From Desulfobacula sp. (GTDB lineage Bacteria > Desulfobacterota > Desulfobacteria > Desulfobacterales > Desulfobacteraceae), in NCBI GenBank assembly GCA_029940245.1, contig JAOZRF010000117.1, positions 1 to 7,845 on the forward strand: a stretch of DNA of 7,845 nucleotides. Direction: 5' to 3'. Below the pieces are notes generated by a model. The model searched no databases. It was not told the DNA's origin and saw nothing but the letters and a program-made list of their open reading frames with translations. The position numbers and the translations under genes are program-made. How positions within the stretch are numbered: position 1 is the stretch's first letter; each line of letters starts with the position of its first letter. Below, piece after piece: positions 1 to 6,890 of the stretch.

Positions 1-425
1 AAGCCGTAAACAAGGCGGGCAAGAATATCCCTGCCCACATTGTCCGTTCCCAAAAAATGCTTTTCTTTAAAGGAAGGGGGGAATGGTGGATAAGAATTTG
101 TCTTTAAATCATTTTCATAAGGATTGTATGGCACAGGGGGCATGACAACAAAATTTGATGTATTTTTAAATTTTTCCTTAAGATCTTTGTAACTGGTTTC
201 ATATTCATAGCCAAGCCCAAATACAGAGCCGGGAATCATTCGTGTATAGGTTGGAAAATAAAGTCTGCCATGATAATAGACCATTATTGCCCGGGAATTG
301 ATAAAGAGTTCGGCAGAAAATGAAACCAGAACCATGACAAGCAAAATGACAAATGAAAAAAATCCCCTTTTTATGGATCGAAACCGCTTGATTTTTTTTA
401 AGGTGGCAGGATTTATAAGAATCAT
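1..425 (-). CDS. yejE: YejE-like peptide ABC transporter permease, 3'-truncated by the window edge
   Basis: This is the second inner-membrane permease of a Yej-type (oligopeptide/microcin C family) ABC importer. I translated 141 codons by hand; the reading frame is open to the left edge, so the rest of the gene lies outside the window. Residues 1-20 are basic and cytoplasmic, and residues 21-40 form the first membrane helix. A long extracytoplasmic segment follows (about 41-120, rich in Tyr, Pro and Phe). It carries an ELFINSRAIMVYYHGRLYFP stretch that resembles the E. coli YejE N-terminal region as I recall it. Residues 123-141 (HFLGTDNVGRDILARLVYG) are the signature of DppC/OppC/YejE permeases just before the core membrane domain. 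The ATG at 425 overlaps the yejB stop (422-424) as ATGA, with GAGG at 431-434 as ribosome binding site. It should pair with YejB; the ATPase YejF would be expected further left. Family assignment is firm; YejE over a generic DppC rests on the N-terminal segment. Confidence 0.9.
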   Translation of the reverse strand, partial: MILINPATLKKIKRFRSIKRGFFSFVILLVMVLVSFSAELFINSRAIMVYYHGRLYFPTYTRMIPGSVFGLGYEYETSYKDLKEKFKNTSNFVVMPPVPYNPYENDLKTNSYPPFPPSFKEKHFLGTDNVGRDILARLVYG

Positions 426-1453
426 TTAAACCTCACCCTGGGATCGACAAAGGCAACACAAAGGTCTGACAAAATATTACCCAGCATAAACAAAAGGGAA
501 GAAATAACAAGGATACCCATTACCACAGGGTAATCCCGGTCAAGAATGGATTCATATCCCAAAAGTCCCATGCCGTCTATATTAAATACTTTTTCAATTA
601 AAAATGATCCCATTAAAATAATGGAAATATTATTACCAAAACTGGTTGCGATTGGGATAAGACTGTTTTGCATGGCATGATTCAGTATGGCTTTTCTAAA
701 GGGAAGGCCTTTGGCAATGGCAGTTCTCACATAATCAGAAGACAGGTTGTCCATCAGGGTATTTTTCATCAAAAGCGTCATCACAGTAAAAGAACCAATG
801 ACATAGGAAAATAATGGAAGCACCGTATGCCAGACAATATCCCAAAGTTTTTCAAGCAAACTCATTTCTTCAAATAATTCAGATACCAGGCCGCCCAGGG
901 GGAACACATCATAATGGGATGAAAATAACACCAGCATCAGTACGCCTGCAACCCATCCAGGAATGGCATAGCCCATAAAAATAATAATGGAGGTGATATT
1001 ATCAAATCCTGTTTTATGCCGGACTGCCTTTGCCAGGCCAAGGGGAATGCAGATCCCGTAAATCATGATCAGGCTTAAGATACCAAAATAAAGGGATATG
1101 GGGATTCTATCTTTTATCATATCCCATACGGGGTCATAATAGCGTGTGGATTTGCCAAGATCCCCCTGCAATACTTTTGACAGCCAGAGAAAATAGCTGA
1201 TTAATATGGGTTTATCAAACCCATAATATTCTTTTAATTTTTGAATCTGTTCTTCAGAAAGGGGTTGCCCGCTGCCGGGACCCGATGTGGTGGTTGATGA
1301 TCCTCCCTGCCCTGTCTGCATGGCCCTAGTCTCTGCAATAATCCTTTCAATGGGGCCTCCCGGCACAAAACGAGTGATGGCAAATACCATAATGGTGATA
1401 CCGATAAATGTCGGTATCACCAGAAGCAATCGTCTTACAAAATAAGCTATCAT
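422..1453 (-). CDS. yejB: YejB-like peptide ABC transporter permease
   Basis: This 343-residue inner-membrane protein is the first permease subunit of a Yej/Dpp/Opp-type peptide importer, forming the channel with YejE. Membrane segments lie near residues 9-29, 119-140, 155-177, 207-230, 268-290 and 310-333. Between the first two there is an extracytoplasmic loop with a Gly/Ser/Thr-rich linker (about 47-63). The FVPGGPIE motif (29-36), the GYAIPG motif (161-166), the cytoplasmic EAA-type loop that contacts the ATPase (about 240-267, TAIAKGLPFRKAILNHAMQN) and the ending GLLGYESILDRDYPVV...DPRVRF all match the YejB subgroup rather than ordinary DppB. Its length is slightly shorter than E. coli YejB (about 364). 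The ATG overlaps the alaS stop by 4 bases (ATGA). No Shine-Dalgarno sequence is visible upstream, so translation probably depends on ribosomes finishing alaS. yejA, usually upstream in enteric bacteria, is not here. The substrate is inferred to be peptides; specificity is unknown. Confidence 0.93.
   Translation of the reverse strand: MIAYFVRRLLLVIPTFIGITIMVFAITRFVPGGPIERIIAETRAMQTGQGGSSTTTSGPGSGQPLSEEQIQKLKEYYGFDKPILISYFLWLSKVLQGDLGKSTRYYDPVWDMIKDRIPISLYFGILSLIMIYGICIPLGLAKAVRHKTGFDNITSIIIFMGYAIPGWVAGVLMLVLFSSHYDVFPLGGLVSELFEEMSLLEKLWDIVWHTVLPLFSYVIGSFTVMTLLMKNTLMDNLSSDYVRTAIAKGLPFRKAILNHAMQNSLIPIATSFGNNISIILMGSFLIEKVFNIDGMGLLGYESILDRDYPVVMGILVISSLLFMLGNILSDLCVAFVDPRVRFK
431..434 (-). promoter_or_regulatory. 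Ribosome binding site of yejE
   Basis: GAGG on the minus strand lies 5 bases before the yejE ATG, inside the last codons of yejB. It supports the ATG at 425 as the true start and allows yejE some independent initiation besides coupling through the ATGA overlap. Confidence 0.6.
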
Positions 1454-4110
1454 GACATGATTTTAAAAACAGATTCAAGTGCCTTATCAAGATTTTCAGG
1501 TTTTGTACCACCGGCCTGGGCCATATCAGATCTGCCTCCGCCACTGCCACCCACTATTTTTGCCGCAGCTTTTACAATATCACCGGCTTTGAATCTATTT
1601 GTCAAATCATCCGTCACAATGGAAATCAACAAGGCTTTACCATTGGATCTGGCACCCAGGAGAATGACTCCAGAACCTGTTTTTGTCTTAAATTTATCAG
1701 CCAGATCTCTTAACTGTGAAGGGTTTTCAATCTCCACCCGCTTTGAAATGACCTTGACCCCGTTTATTTGTCTTACGGCATCATCAATATTTTCAACAGA
1801 CTTTGATGCCATTTTTGCTTTTAAAGATTCAAGTTCTTTTTCAAGGTTTTTCTTATCCTTTAATAAAACCTCAATCTTTAATACAAGATCCTCTTTGGAA
1901 CCTTTTAAAAGGCCTGCAGCCGATTCAATCAGATTTTGTTGCTTTTGAATATAATCAAGAGCGGTCTGACCGGTTGCTGCCTCAATTCTTCTTATACCCG
2001 AGGCAATCCCGCCTTCGGACAGAATTTTAAATAACCCGATATCACCGGATTGACGGGTATGGGTTCCGCCGCAAAGCTCCCGGGAGAATAACCCCTGGGA
2101 TACAACCCTTACCACATCCCCGTATTTTTCTTCAAAAAGGGCTGTGGCCCCTGCCTTAACGGCCTCATCCCTGCCCATTTCCTTTGTTTCAATGGGATGA
2201 TTTTCACGAATCCTTGAATTAACCTCATTTTCTATGGCCATAAGGTCTGAAGCTGCAATGGATGAAAAATGGGTAAAGTCAAATCTTAATCTTGTGTCTG
2301 TCACAAGAGAACCGGATTGTTTTACATGATCCCCCAGAACATTTCTTAAAGCCGAATGAAGGATATGGGTGGCAGAATGATTCAAGGCTGTATTCTGTCT
2401 TTTTTCTGCATTCACCTTAAGCAAAAACAAATCCCCTTTTTTTACCTTTCCTTTTTTTACCACACCTTTATGTATGACAATTCCCGTGGGATCTTTTACA
2501 GTATCTGTGATGGTGATAACGCCATTTTTATTTTCAAAAATTCCTGTATCCCCTGCCTGACCGCCTGATTCTGCATAAAACACCGTTGTTTCAGTGACAA
2601 TTTCCAGGACATCACCTTTTTGGGCTGTTTCAATTTCTTTCTCATCCTTGACAATGAGAAGCACCCTGGATTCTCCCTCAATAGTGTCATAGCCTTTAAA
2701 ATCGGTTTTCACTCCTTGTGAAGTCAGGGCTTTATAGGCAACGCCTACGCCTGTAAATTTTTTCATAGACTTTGACCTTGCTTTCTGCTGGGCCATATCT
2801 CTCTCAAACCCTTCCATATCAAGATCAATATCCATCTCTTTAACATGGTCGATAATGATGTCCACGGGAAATCCAAAGGTATCGTAGAGTTTAAAAATCA
2901 CATCCCCGGGAATTTCTCTTTTTGATACAAATTCTTTCCCATCTTTTACAAAAACACGACCATCTCGCTCTGGAAGATCTTCAATTACTGTTTCTAAAAG
3001 TTTCATACCCGAACCCAGGGTTTCAAGAAACTTTTCCTCTTCATTTTTCACCACATTCAAAATAAAGGCAGAAGAGTCTTTAAGCTCAGGATAAGCCTCA
3101 TCCATAATCGTAAAAACTGTCCGTACCGTTTCATGCAAAAACGGCTTGACAAGCCCGATGCTTCTTCCATACCGGATGGCCCGCCTCATAATACGTCGAA
3201 GTACATACCCGCGACCTTCATTAGAAGGCATAACGCCATCACAGATCAGAAAAGCAGTTGCCCTGGAATGATCGGCAATCACTTTCATGGCCACTTCAAC
3301 CAGATTAGAGTCATGGCGTTTTTTATTGGAAAGCCGGCCCACTTTTTCCATAATGGGGATAAACAGGTCCGTGTCATAATTTGTGGGAACCCCCTGAAGA
3401 ACGGAAATCACCCTTTCAAGCCCCAGGCCGGTATCTATACTTGGTTTTGGCAATGGTGTCATATTGCCCTGCTCATCTTTTTCAAACTGCATGAAAACAA
3501 GGTTCCATAGTTCCAGCCACCGGTCACAATCACACCCCACAGCACAATCTTTCCTGTCGCAGCCAAACTCTGGGCCCCGGTCAATATGAATTTCACTGCA
3601 GGGTCCGCATGGCCCTGTATCCCCCATGGCCCAGAAATTGTCTTCCTCGCCCAGTCTTACAATTCTTTCCTCTGGCACACCAACCTGATCCCGCCATATA
3701 TTATAGGCTTCATCATCTTCATGAAAAACAGATACCCAGAGTTTTTCTTTGTCAAACCCATACCCATTGGTGAGAAGATCCCAGGCAAAATCAATGGCTT
3801 TTTCCTTGAAATATTCGCCAAAAGAAAAATTGCCCAGCATTTCAAAAAAAGTGTGATGCCGTGCCGTATATCCGACATTTTCAAGATCATTGTGTTTTCC
3901 ACCGGCCCTGACACATTTCTGGGCAGTTACCGCCATTGAATACTCTTTTTTCTCATCCCCGGTGAATACCCTTTTGAACTGCACCATTCCGGCATTTACA
4001 AACAAAAGGCTCGGATCATCCTGAGGCACAAGGGAAGAAGATCTTATCTGCTGGTGATTGTGTTTTTTGAAATAATCTATAAAAATTTTTCTGGCTTCAT
4101 TGCCTGTCAT
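1450..4110 (-). CDS. alaS: Alanyl-tRNA synthetase
   Basis: This cytoplasmic class II synthetase attaches alanine to tRNA-Ala using ATP and hydrolyses Ser- and Gly-tRNA-Ala. It has 886 residues, full length for bacteria (E. coli 876). The catalytic domain (about 1-240) shows LVPQDDPSLLFVNAGM (27-42), CVRAGGKHNDLENVG (66-80), the HHTFFEMLGNFSFGEYF motif (85-101) and DTGLGLERV (226-234). A tRNA-recognition helical domain follows to about 455. The editing domain has an intact zinc site: His578 and His582 (HSATH), Cys680 and His684 (CGGTH). A coiled coil spans about 735-772, and the C-terminal DHHA1/C-Ala domain holds GGSGGGRSDMAQAGG (854-868). A cysteine cluster at C184, C189, C193 and C195 sits before WLELWNLVFMQ. 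AGGAG 7 bases upstream fixes the start. Its frame ends in adjacent TGA and TAG stops (1450-1452 and 1447-1449), overlapping yejB. Within the editing-domain linker, VKKGKVKKG is encoded by two 12-base repeats (2435-2446 and 2450-2461). Confidence 0.99.
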   Translation of the reverse strand: MTGNEARKIFIDYFKKHNHQQIRSSSLVPQDDPSLLFVNAGMVQFKRVFTGDEKKEYSMAVTAQKCVRAGGKHNDLENVGYTARHHTFFEMLGNFSFGEYFKEKAIDFAWDLLTNGYGFDKEKLWVSVFHEDDEAYNIWRDQVGVPEERIVRLGEEDNFWAMGDTGPCGPCSEIHIDRGPEFGCDRKDCAVGCDCDRWLELWNLVFMQFEKDEQGNMTPLPKPSIDTGLGLERVISVLQGVPTNYDTDLFIPIMEKVGRLSNKKRHDSNLVEVAMKVIADHSRATAFLICDGVMPSNEGRGYVLRRIMRRAIRYGRSIGLVKPFLHETVRTVFTIMDEAYPELKDSSAFILNVVKNEEEKFLETLGSGMKLLETVIEDLPERDGRVFVKDGKEFVSKREIPGDVIFKLYDTFGFPVDIIIDHVKEMDIDLDMEGFERDMAQQKARSKSMKKFTGVGVAYKALTSQGVKTDFKGYDTIEGESRVLLIVKDEKEIETAQKGDVLEIVTETTVFYAESGGQAGDTGIFENKNGVITITDTVKDPTGIVIHKGVVKKGKVKKGDLFLLKVNAEKRQNTALNHSATHILHSALRNVLGDHVKQSGSLVTDTRLRFDFTHFSSIAASDLMAIENEVNSRIRENHPIETKEMGRDEAVKAGATALFEEKYGDVVRVVSQGLFSRELCGGTHTRQSGDIGLFKILSEGGIASGIRRIEAATGQTALDYIQKQQNLIESAAGLLKGSKEDLVLKIEVLLKDKKNLEKELESLKAKMASKSVENIDDAVRQINGVKVISKRVEIENPSQLRDLADKFKTKTGSGVILLGARSNGKALLISIVTDDLTNRFKAGDIVKAAAKIVGGSGGGRSDMAQAGGTKPENLDKALESVFKIMS

Positions 4111-4117
4111 ATCACAA

Positions 4118-4122
4118 CTCCT
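4118..4122 (-). promoter_or_regulatory. Ribosome binding site of alaS
   Basis: AGGAG on the minus strand lies 7 bases before the alaS ATG at 4110, in the short recA-alaS spacer. This is ideal spacing and settles the start codon. Confidence 0.85.
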
Positions 4123-4132
4123 AAATCACTTG

Positions 4133-4143
4133 AGCATTATGCT
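4133..4143 (-). repeat. 11-base palindrome directly after the recA stop
   Basis: AGCATAATGCT is a perfect 5-base inverted repeat around one central base, immediately following the recA TAA (4146-4144) in the 33-base recA-alaS spacer. This spacer is the longest non-coding stretch in the window. The palindrome is too short and AT-rich to act as an intrinsic terminator and has no U tract; it may be chance or a weak protein or RNA-processing site. Confidence 0.35.
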
Positions 4144-5181
4144 TTACTGCGCTTTGGTTTCTTTTTTTTTATCATTGCTGCCAGGCATTGCAATCCCCAG
4201 CTTTTCTCGAACCTTAAGATTGATTTTTTCAAATATGTCTGGGTTGTCAATTAAAAATATTTTGACATTCTCTCTTCCCTGACCGATTCTTTCGCCTTCA
4301 AATGAATACCATGATCCGCTCTTGTCAACAATTTCAAGGTCAACACCCATATCAAGCAGGTCTCCTGTTCGTGAAATACCTTCCCCATACATGAGATCAA
4401 ACTCAATATCTTTGAATGGTGGTGCAAGTTTATTCTTCACAACCTTTACCTTGGTCCGGTTACCAATGATTTCCTGCCCCTCTTTTATGGGAGCAGCCCT
4501 TCTTATTTCAAGGCGCATGGAAGCATAAAATTTCAAGGCATTACCACCCGTGGTGGTTTCAGGATTCCCATAGACCACACCGATTTTCATCCGAATCTGG
4601 TTGATAAAAATAATGATGGTATTGGTTTTGCCGATGGTGCCGGCAAGCTTTCTTAAAGCCTGGGACATCAACCGTGCCTGAAGTCCCATATGGGAATCTC
4701 CCATTTCTCCTTCAATCTCAGCTCTTGGCACAAGTGCTGCCACAGAGTCCACAACCATGATATCAACACCACCGCTTCTGACCAGCATGTCTGCAATTTC
4801 AAGGGCCTGCTCCCCTGTATCGGGCTGGGACACTAAAAGTTCATCACAATTCACTCCAAGCCGTTTGGCATAGGCTACATCCAGGGCATGCTCGGCATCA
4901 ATAAAGGCTGCGATCCCGCCATCTTTTTGCGCCTCGGCAACGGCATGAAGTGCCAGGGTCGTCTTTCCTGATGATTCAGGACCATATATTTCAATCACCC
5001 TGCCCCTTGGATATCCGCCAACCCCAAGCGCCTTGTCCAGTGCAAGGGAACCTGATCGTATAACGGGAACAACTTCAATTGCCCTGCCGCCCAGTTTCAT
5101 GATAGATCCTTTTCCAAATTGACGTTCAATCTGGCTCATTGCTGATTTTACAGCCTTTTCCTTTTCCAAATTTTTATCCAT
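4144..5181 (-). CDS. recA: Recombinase A
   Basis: RecA is the cytoplasmic ATP-dependent strand-exchange protein for homologous recombination, and the co-protease that triggers LexA cleavage in the SOS response. The protein has 345 residues, a normal length. The N-terminal polymerisation helix lies at about 5-30. Walker A is GPESSGKT at 67-74, the catalytic glutamate region is IDAEHALD (94-101), Walker B is IMVVDS (141-146), loop L1 is near 156-166 ([10 protein letters not shown]), and loop L2 is [20 protein letters not shown] (194-213). [13 protein letters not shown] (244-256) and the C-terminal domain follow. The final residues [11 protein letters not shown] are basic and lack the acidic tail known from E. 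coli RecA; the three lysines are encoded by a run of nine A. The start is an ATG with AGGAG 7 bases upstream. The gene starts 10 bases after pgpA, so any recA-specific promoter or LexA site would have to lie within upstream coding sequence. There is no recX between recA and alaS. Confidence 0.99.
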   Translation of the reverse strand: MDKNLEKEKAVKSAMSQIERQFGKGSIMKLGGRAIEVVPVIRSGSLALDKALGVGGYPRGRVIEIYGPESSGKTTLALHAVAEAQKDGGIAAFIDAEHALDVAYAKRLGVNCDELLVSQPDTGEQALEIADMLVRSGGVDIMVVDSVAALVPRAEIEGEMGDSHMGLQARLMSQALRKLAGTIGKTNTIIIFINQIRMKIGVVYGNPETTTGGNALKFYASMRLEIRRAAPIKEGQEIIGNRTKVKVVKNKLAPPFKDIEFDLMYGEGISRTGDLLDMGVDLEIVDKSGSWYSFEGERIGQGRENVKIFLIDNPDIFEKINLKVREKLGIAMPGSNDKKKETKAQ

Positions 5182-5188
5182 CCCTATT

Positions 5189-5193
5189 CTCCT
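5189..5193 (-). promoter_or_regulatory. Ribosome binding site of recA, overlapping the pgpA stop codon
   Basis: AGGAG on the minus strand lies 7 bases before the recA ATG at 5181. It shares bases with the pgpA stop TAG (5194-5192), so ribosomes ending pgpA pass over the recA initiation site. Confidence 0.85.
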
Positions 5194-5656
5194 AAAATAT
5201 GCCTGATAAATATAAAATTTTTAAAACAAATGCAGATAAAATACCTGCCATAATATCATCCAGAACTATTCCTGCACCACCTGAAAAATTATTTTCAAAA
5301 TATTTCACAGGTCCAGGTTTGACAATATCAAAAAACCTGAATAAAAAAAACCCGGCCACAATCGTATAGATATTAACAGGAACCCAGGACATGGTTACAA
5401 CATATCCTGCAATTTCGTCAATAACGATACAGCCTGGATCTTTCTTCCCCAGGATCTTTTCAGCCTGATCTGAAAAATAAACGGCGATAAGGATCAAGCC
5501 TGCAATATAAACCCCAATAAAAGATGCGGGGACAATTAAAAAAACAAGTACAAAAGGAATCGCTGCAATGGTTCCAAAGGTACCTGGTGCAAAAGGGATT
5601 CTACCTGAACAGCATCCTGTGGCAATAAACATTATGAGTTTCTGGTTTAAGATCAT
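5192..5656 (-). CDS. pgpA: Phosphatidylglycerophosphatase A
   Basis: PgpA removes the phosphate from phosphatidylglycerol phosphate to give phosphatidylglycerol in the inner membrane. This 154-residue protein has the usual length and all family blocks: [17 protein letters not shown] (18-34), [17 protein letters not shown] (71-87), [16 protein letters not shown] (106-121) and [14 protein letters not shown] (126-139). The acidic residues in these blocks are the expected metal and phosphate site. Hydrophobic membrane segments lie near 30-60, 88-108 and 135-152. The ATG at 5656 overlaps the larC stop TGA by 4 bases (ATGA). No good Shine-Dalgarno sequence precedes it, so translation is probably coupled to larC; Met9 is a less likely alternative start because it also lacks a ribosome site. 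In many bacteria pgpA lies next to cinA and recA; here recA follows directly and cinA is absent from between them. Confidence 0.96.
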   Translation of the reverse strand: MILNQKLIMFIATGCCSGRIPFAPGTFGTIAAIPFVLVFLIVPASFIGVYIAGLILIAVYFSDQAEKILGKKDPGCIVIDEIAGYVVTMSWVPVNIYTIVAGFFLFRFFDIVKPGPVKYFENNFSGGAGIVLDDIMAGILSAFVLKILYLSGIF

Positions 5657-6888
5657 TTAGCAGTTCTATATTCTGCATCAGTCCCTGTCAAGAGGATTGG
5701 CTCAAGAGAATTTGCATCAGATAAAATCCGGGTATAAACATCTTTTAAAGGAATCTTTTTTTCCTTTGCCAGTTTTTTTGCAATATCATATTCCGGAACA
5801 AACCGAATACTATTGTCTGGATTAATGATTTTTTTGACCTGTAATTTTCCAAAAAAAGTTTCAACAAAGGCTTTTTCTCTTAAAAGAAAAGACCGCTCGC
5901 ATTCATAATGCCTCACGCCAATGCTTGTTGTCTGGGCAAGTATAATTTGAACAATATTATCCAGTTCCTGTTTTCGACATATCACCTCAAGCTGAATCCC
6001 GGGCCTGTTTTTTTTCATTTGAACCGGAATATAACAGACATCAAGTGCCTTGTTTTCAAACAGGGTTTCCATTAAAAATCCCAGAACCTCAGGGATTGTA
6101 TCATCCACATTTGTTTTGACAACATGGATGACTTCTTTGTGAACACCTGTTTTATTTTTCTTTTCATGGACCCGGGGTTCTCCCAGAATAATGCGCAGCA
6201 GATTGGGAAGGCCTGATCCTGTATCTCTTTTACCTGAACCATAACCGACTTGTTTTATGATCATTTCCGGCATTTTCCCGAATGATGAGGCAAGGGTAGC
6301 AATAATAGCCGCCCCTGTCGGGGTGACGATCTCGGTTGTTGCATCAGAAGGTCGTACCGGAACATCTTTTAAAATGGCCATGGTTGCAGGAACAGGAACG
6401 GGTATTTTTCCATGGGCACAGGTCACAAATCCGGAACCCAGAGGAATAGATGATGCGTATACCTTTTCAATGCCAAGATATTCCACACAAAGAAAAGAAC
6501 CAATAATATCAACAATGGAATCAATGCCGCCGATTTCATGGAAGTGAATTGTTTCAATATCTTTACCATGAATATGGGACTCGGCCAGGGCTATTTTTTG
6601 AAAAGCTGAAAGGCTGTTCATTTTAACCTTTTCAGGCAGACTGGAATTCTCAATCAACACCTTGATCTCATGATAATTGCGTGATGCCCTGCCCTCATCA
6701 AAGACTTCTACAAAAAGATCTATAGCTTTTAAATGGTGCTTGTAAACAACATGTGTCTTTAATTGAAATCCATTTAAAATATGATCTAATTTTTTGTTTA
6801 ACCAGTCAAGCGGCACACCTGAGTCAATCAATGCACCAAGAGTCATATCACCGCTGATACCGGAAAACATATCAAAATATGCAATCAC
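5653..6888 (-). CDS. larC: LarC, nickel-pincer cofactor biosynthesis nickel insertion protein
   Basis: LarC inserts nickel into pyridinium-3,5-bisthiocarboxylate mononucleotide, in a CTP-dependent reaction, to finish the nickel-pincer cofactor of lactate racemase and related LarA enzymes. The 411 residues are full length. Family blocks seen: YFDMFSGISGDMTLGALID (4-22), IHFHEIGGIDSIVDIIG (114-130), EIVTPTGAAI (186-195), GYGSGKRDTGSGLPNLLR (215-232), VDDTIPEVLGFLMETL (261-276), and ALDVCYIPVQMKKNRPG (281-297). In Lactobacillus plantarum the protein is made from larC1 and larC2 by ribosomal frameshifting; here it is one continuous frame. A heptamer A AAA AAC lies in register at K293-N294 (6013-6007). 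The start is GTG at 6888: AGGAG is 10 bases upstream, only 2 bases separate it from the peptidase stop, and the next in-frame ATG (Met7) would cut into the conserved N-terminus. larA, larB and larE are not in the window, so its client enzyme is unknown. The older name for the family is DUF111. Confidence 0.95.
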   Translation of the reverse strand: MIAYFDMFSGISGDMTLGALIDSGVPLDWLNKKLDHILNGFQLKTHVVYKHHLKAIDLFVEVFDEGRASRNYHEIKVLIENSSLPEKVKMNSLSAFQKIALAESHIHGKDIETIHFHEIGGIDSIVDIIGSFLCVEYLGIEKVYASSIPLGSGFVTCAHGKIPVPVPATMAILKDVPVRPSDATTEIVTPTGAAIIATLASSFGKMPEMIIKQVGYGSGKRDTGSGLPNLLRIILGEPRVHEKKNKTGVHKEVIHVVKTNVDDTIPEVLGFLMETLFENKALDVCYIPVQMKKNRPGIQLEVICRKQELDNIVQIILAQTTSIGVRHYECERSFLLREKAFVETFFGKLQVKKIINPDNSIRFVPEYDIAKKLAKEKKIPLKDVYTRILSDANSLEPILLTGTDAEYRTAK

Positions 6889-6890
6889 CC

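Noticed and set aside
1457..1948. 163-residue plus-strand open frame opposite alaS
   Set aside because: It lies wholly antisense to the conserved C-terminal half of AlaRS, has no recognisable domain, and shares its codon positions with a real gene.
4133..4143. Palindrome after recA as an intrinsic terminator
   Set aside because: The stem is only 5 bp, A/T-rich, with a one-base centre and no following U tract; alaS starts 22 bases further on.
5049..5073. Two GAAC words near the recA start as a Gram-positive-type SOS box
   Set aside because: They are direct repeats, not inverted, and lie inside recA codons.
5200..5240. AT-rich stretch upstream of recA as a promoter
   Set aside because: It contains TATATT-like words but encodes the PgpA C-terminus, and no convincing -35 element lies at the right distance.
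5609..5620. ACAG-N4-CTGT inverted repeat in pgpA as a LexA/SOS box for recA
   Set aside because: The orientation and spacing do not match the CTGT-N8-ACAG type, it lies in conserved pgpA coding sequence over 400 bases from recA, and no -10/-35 pair accompanies it.
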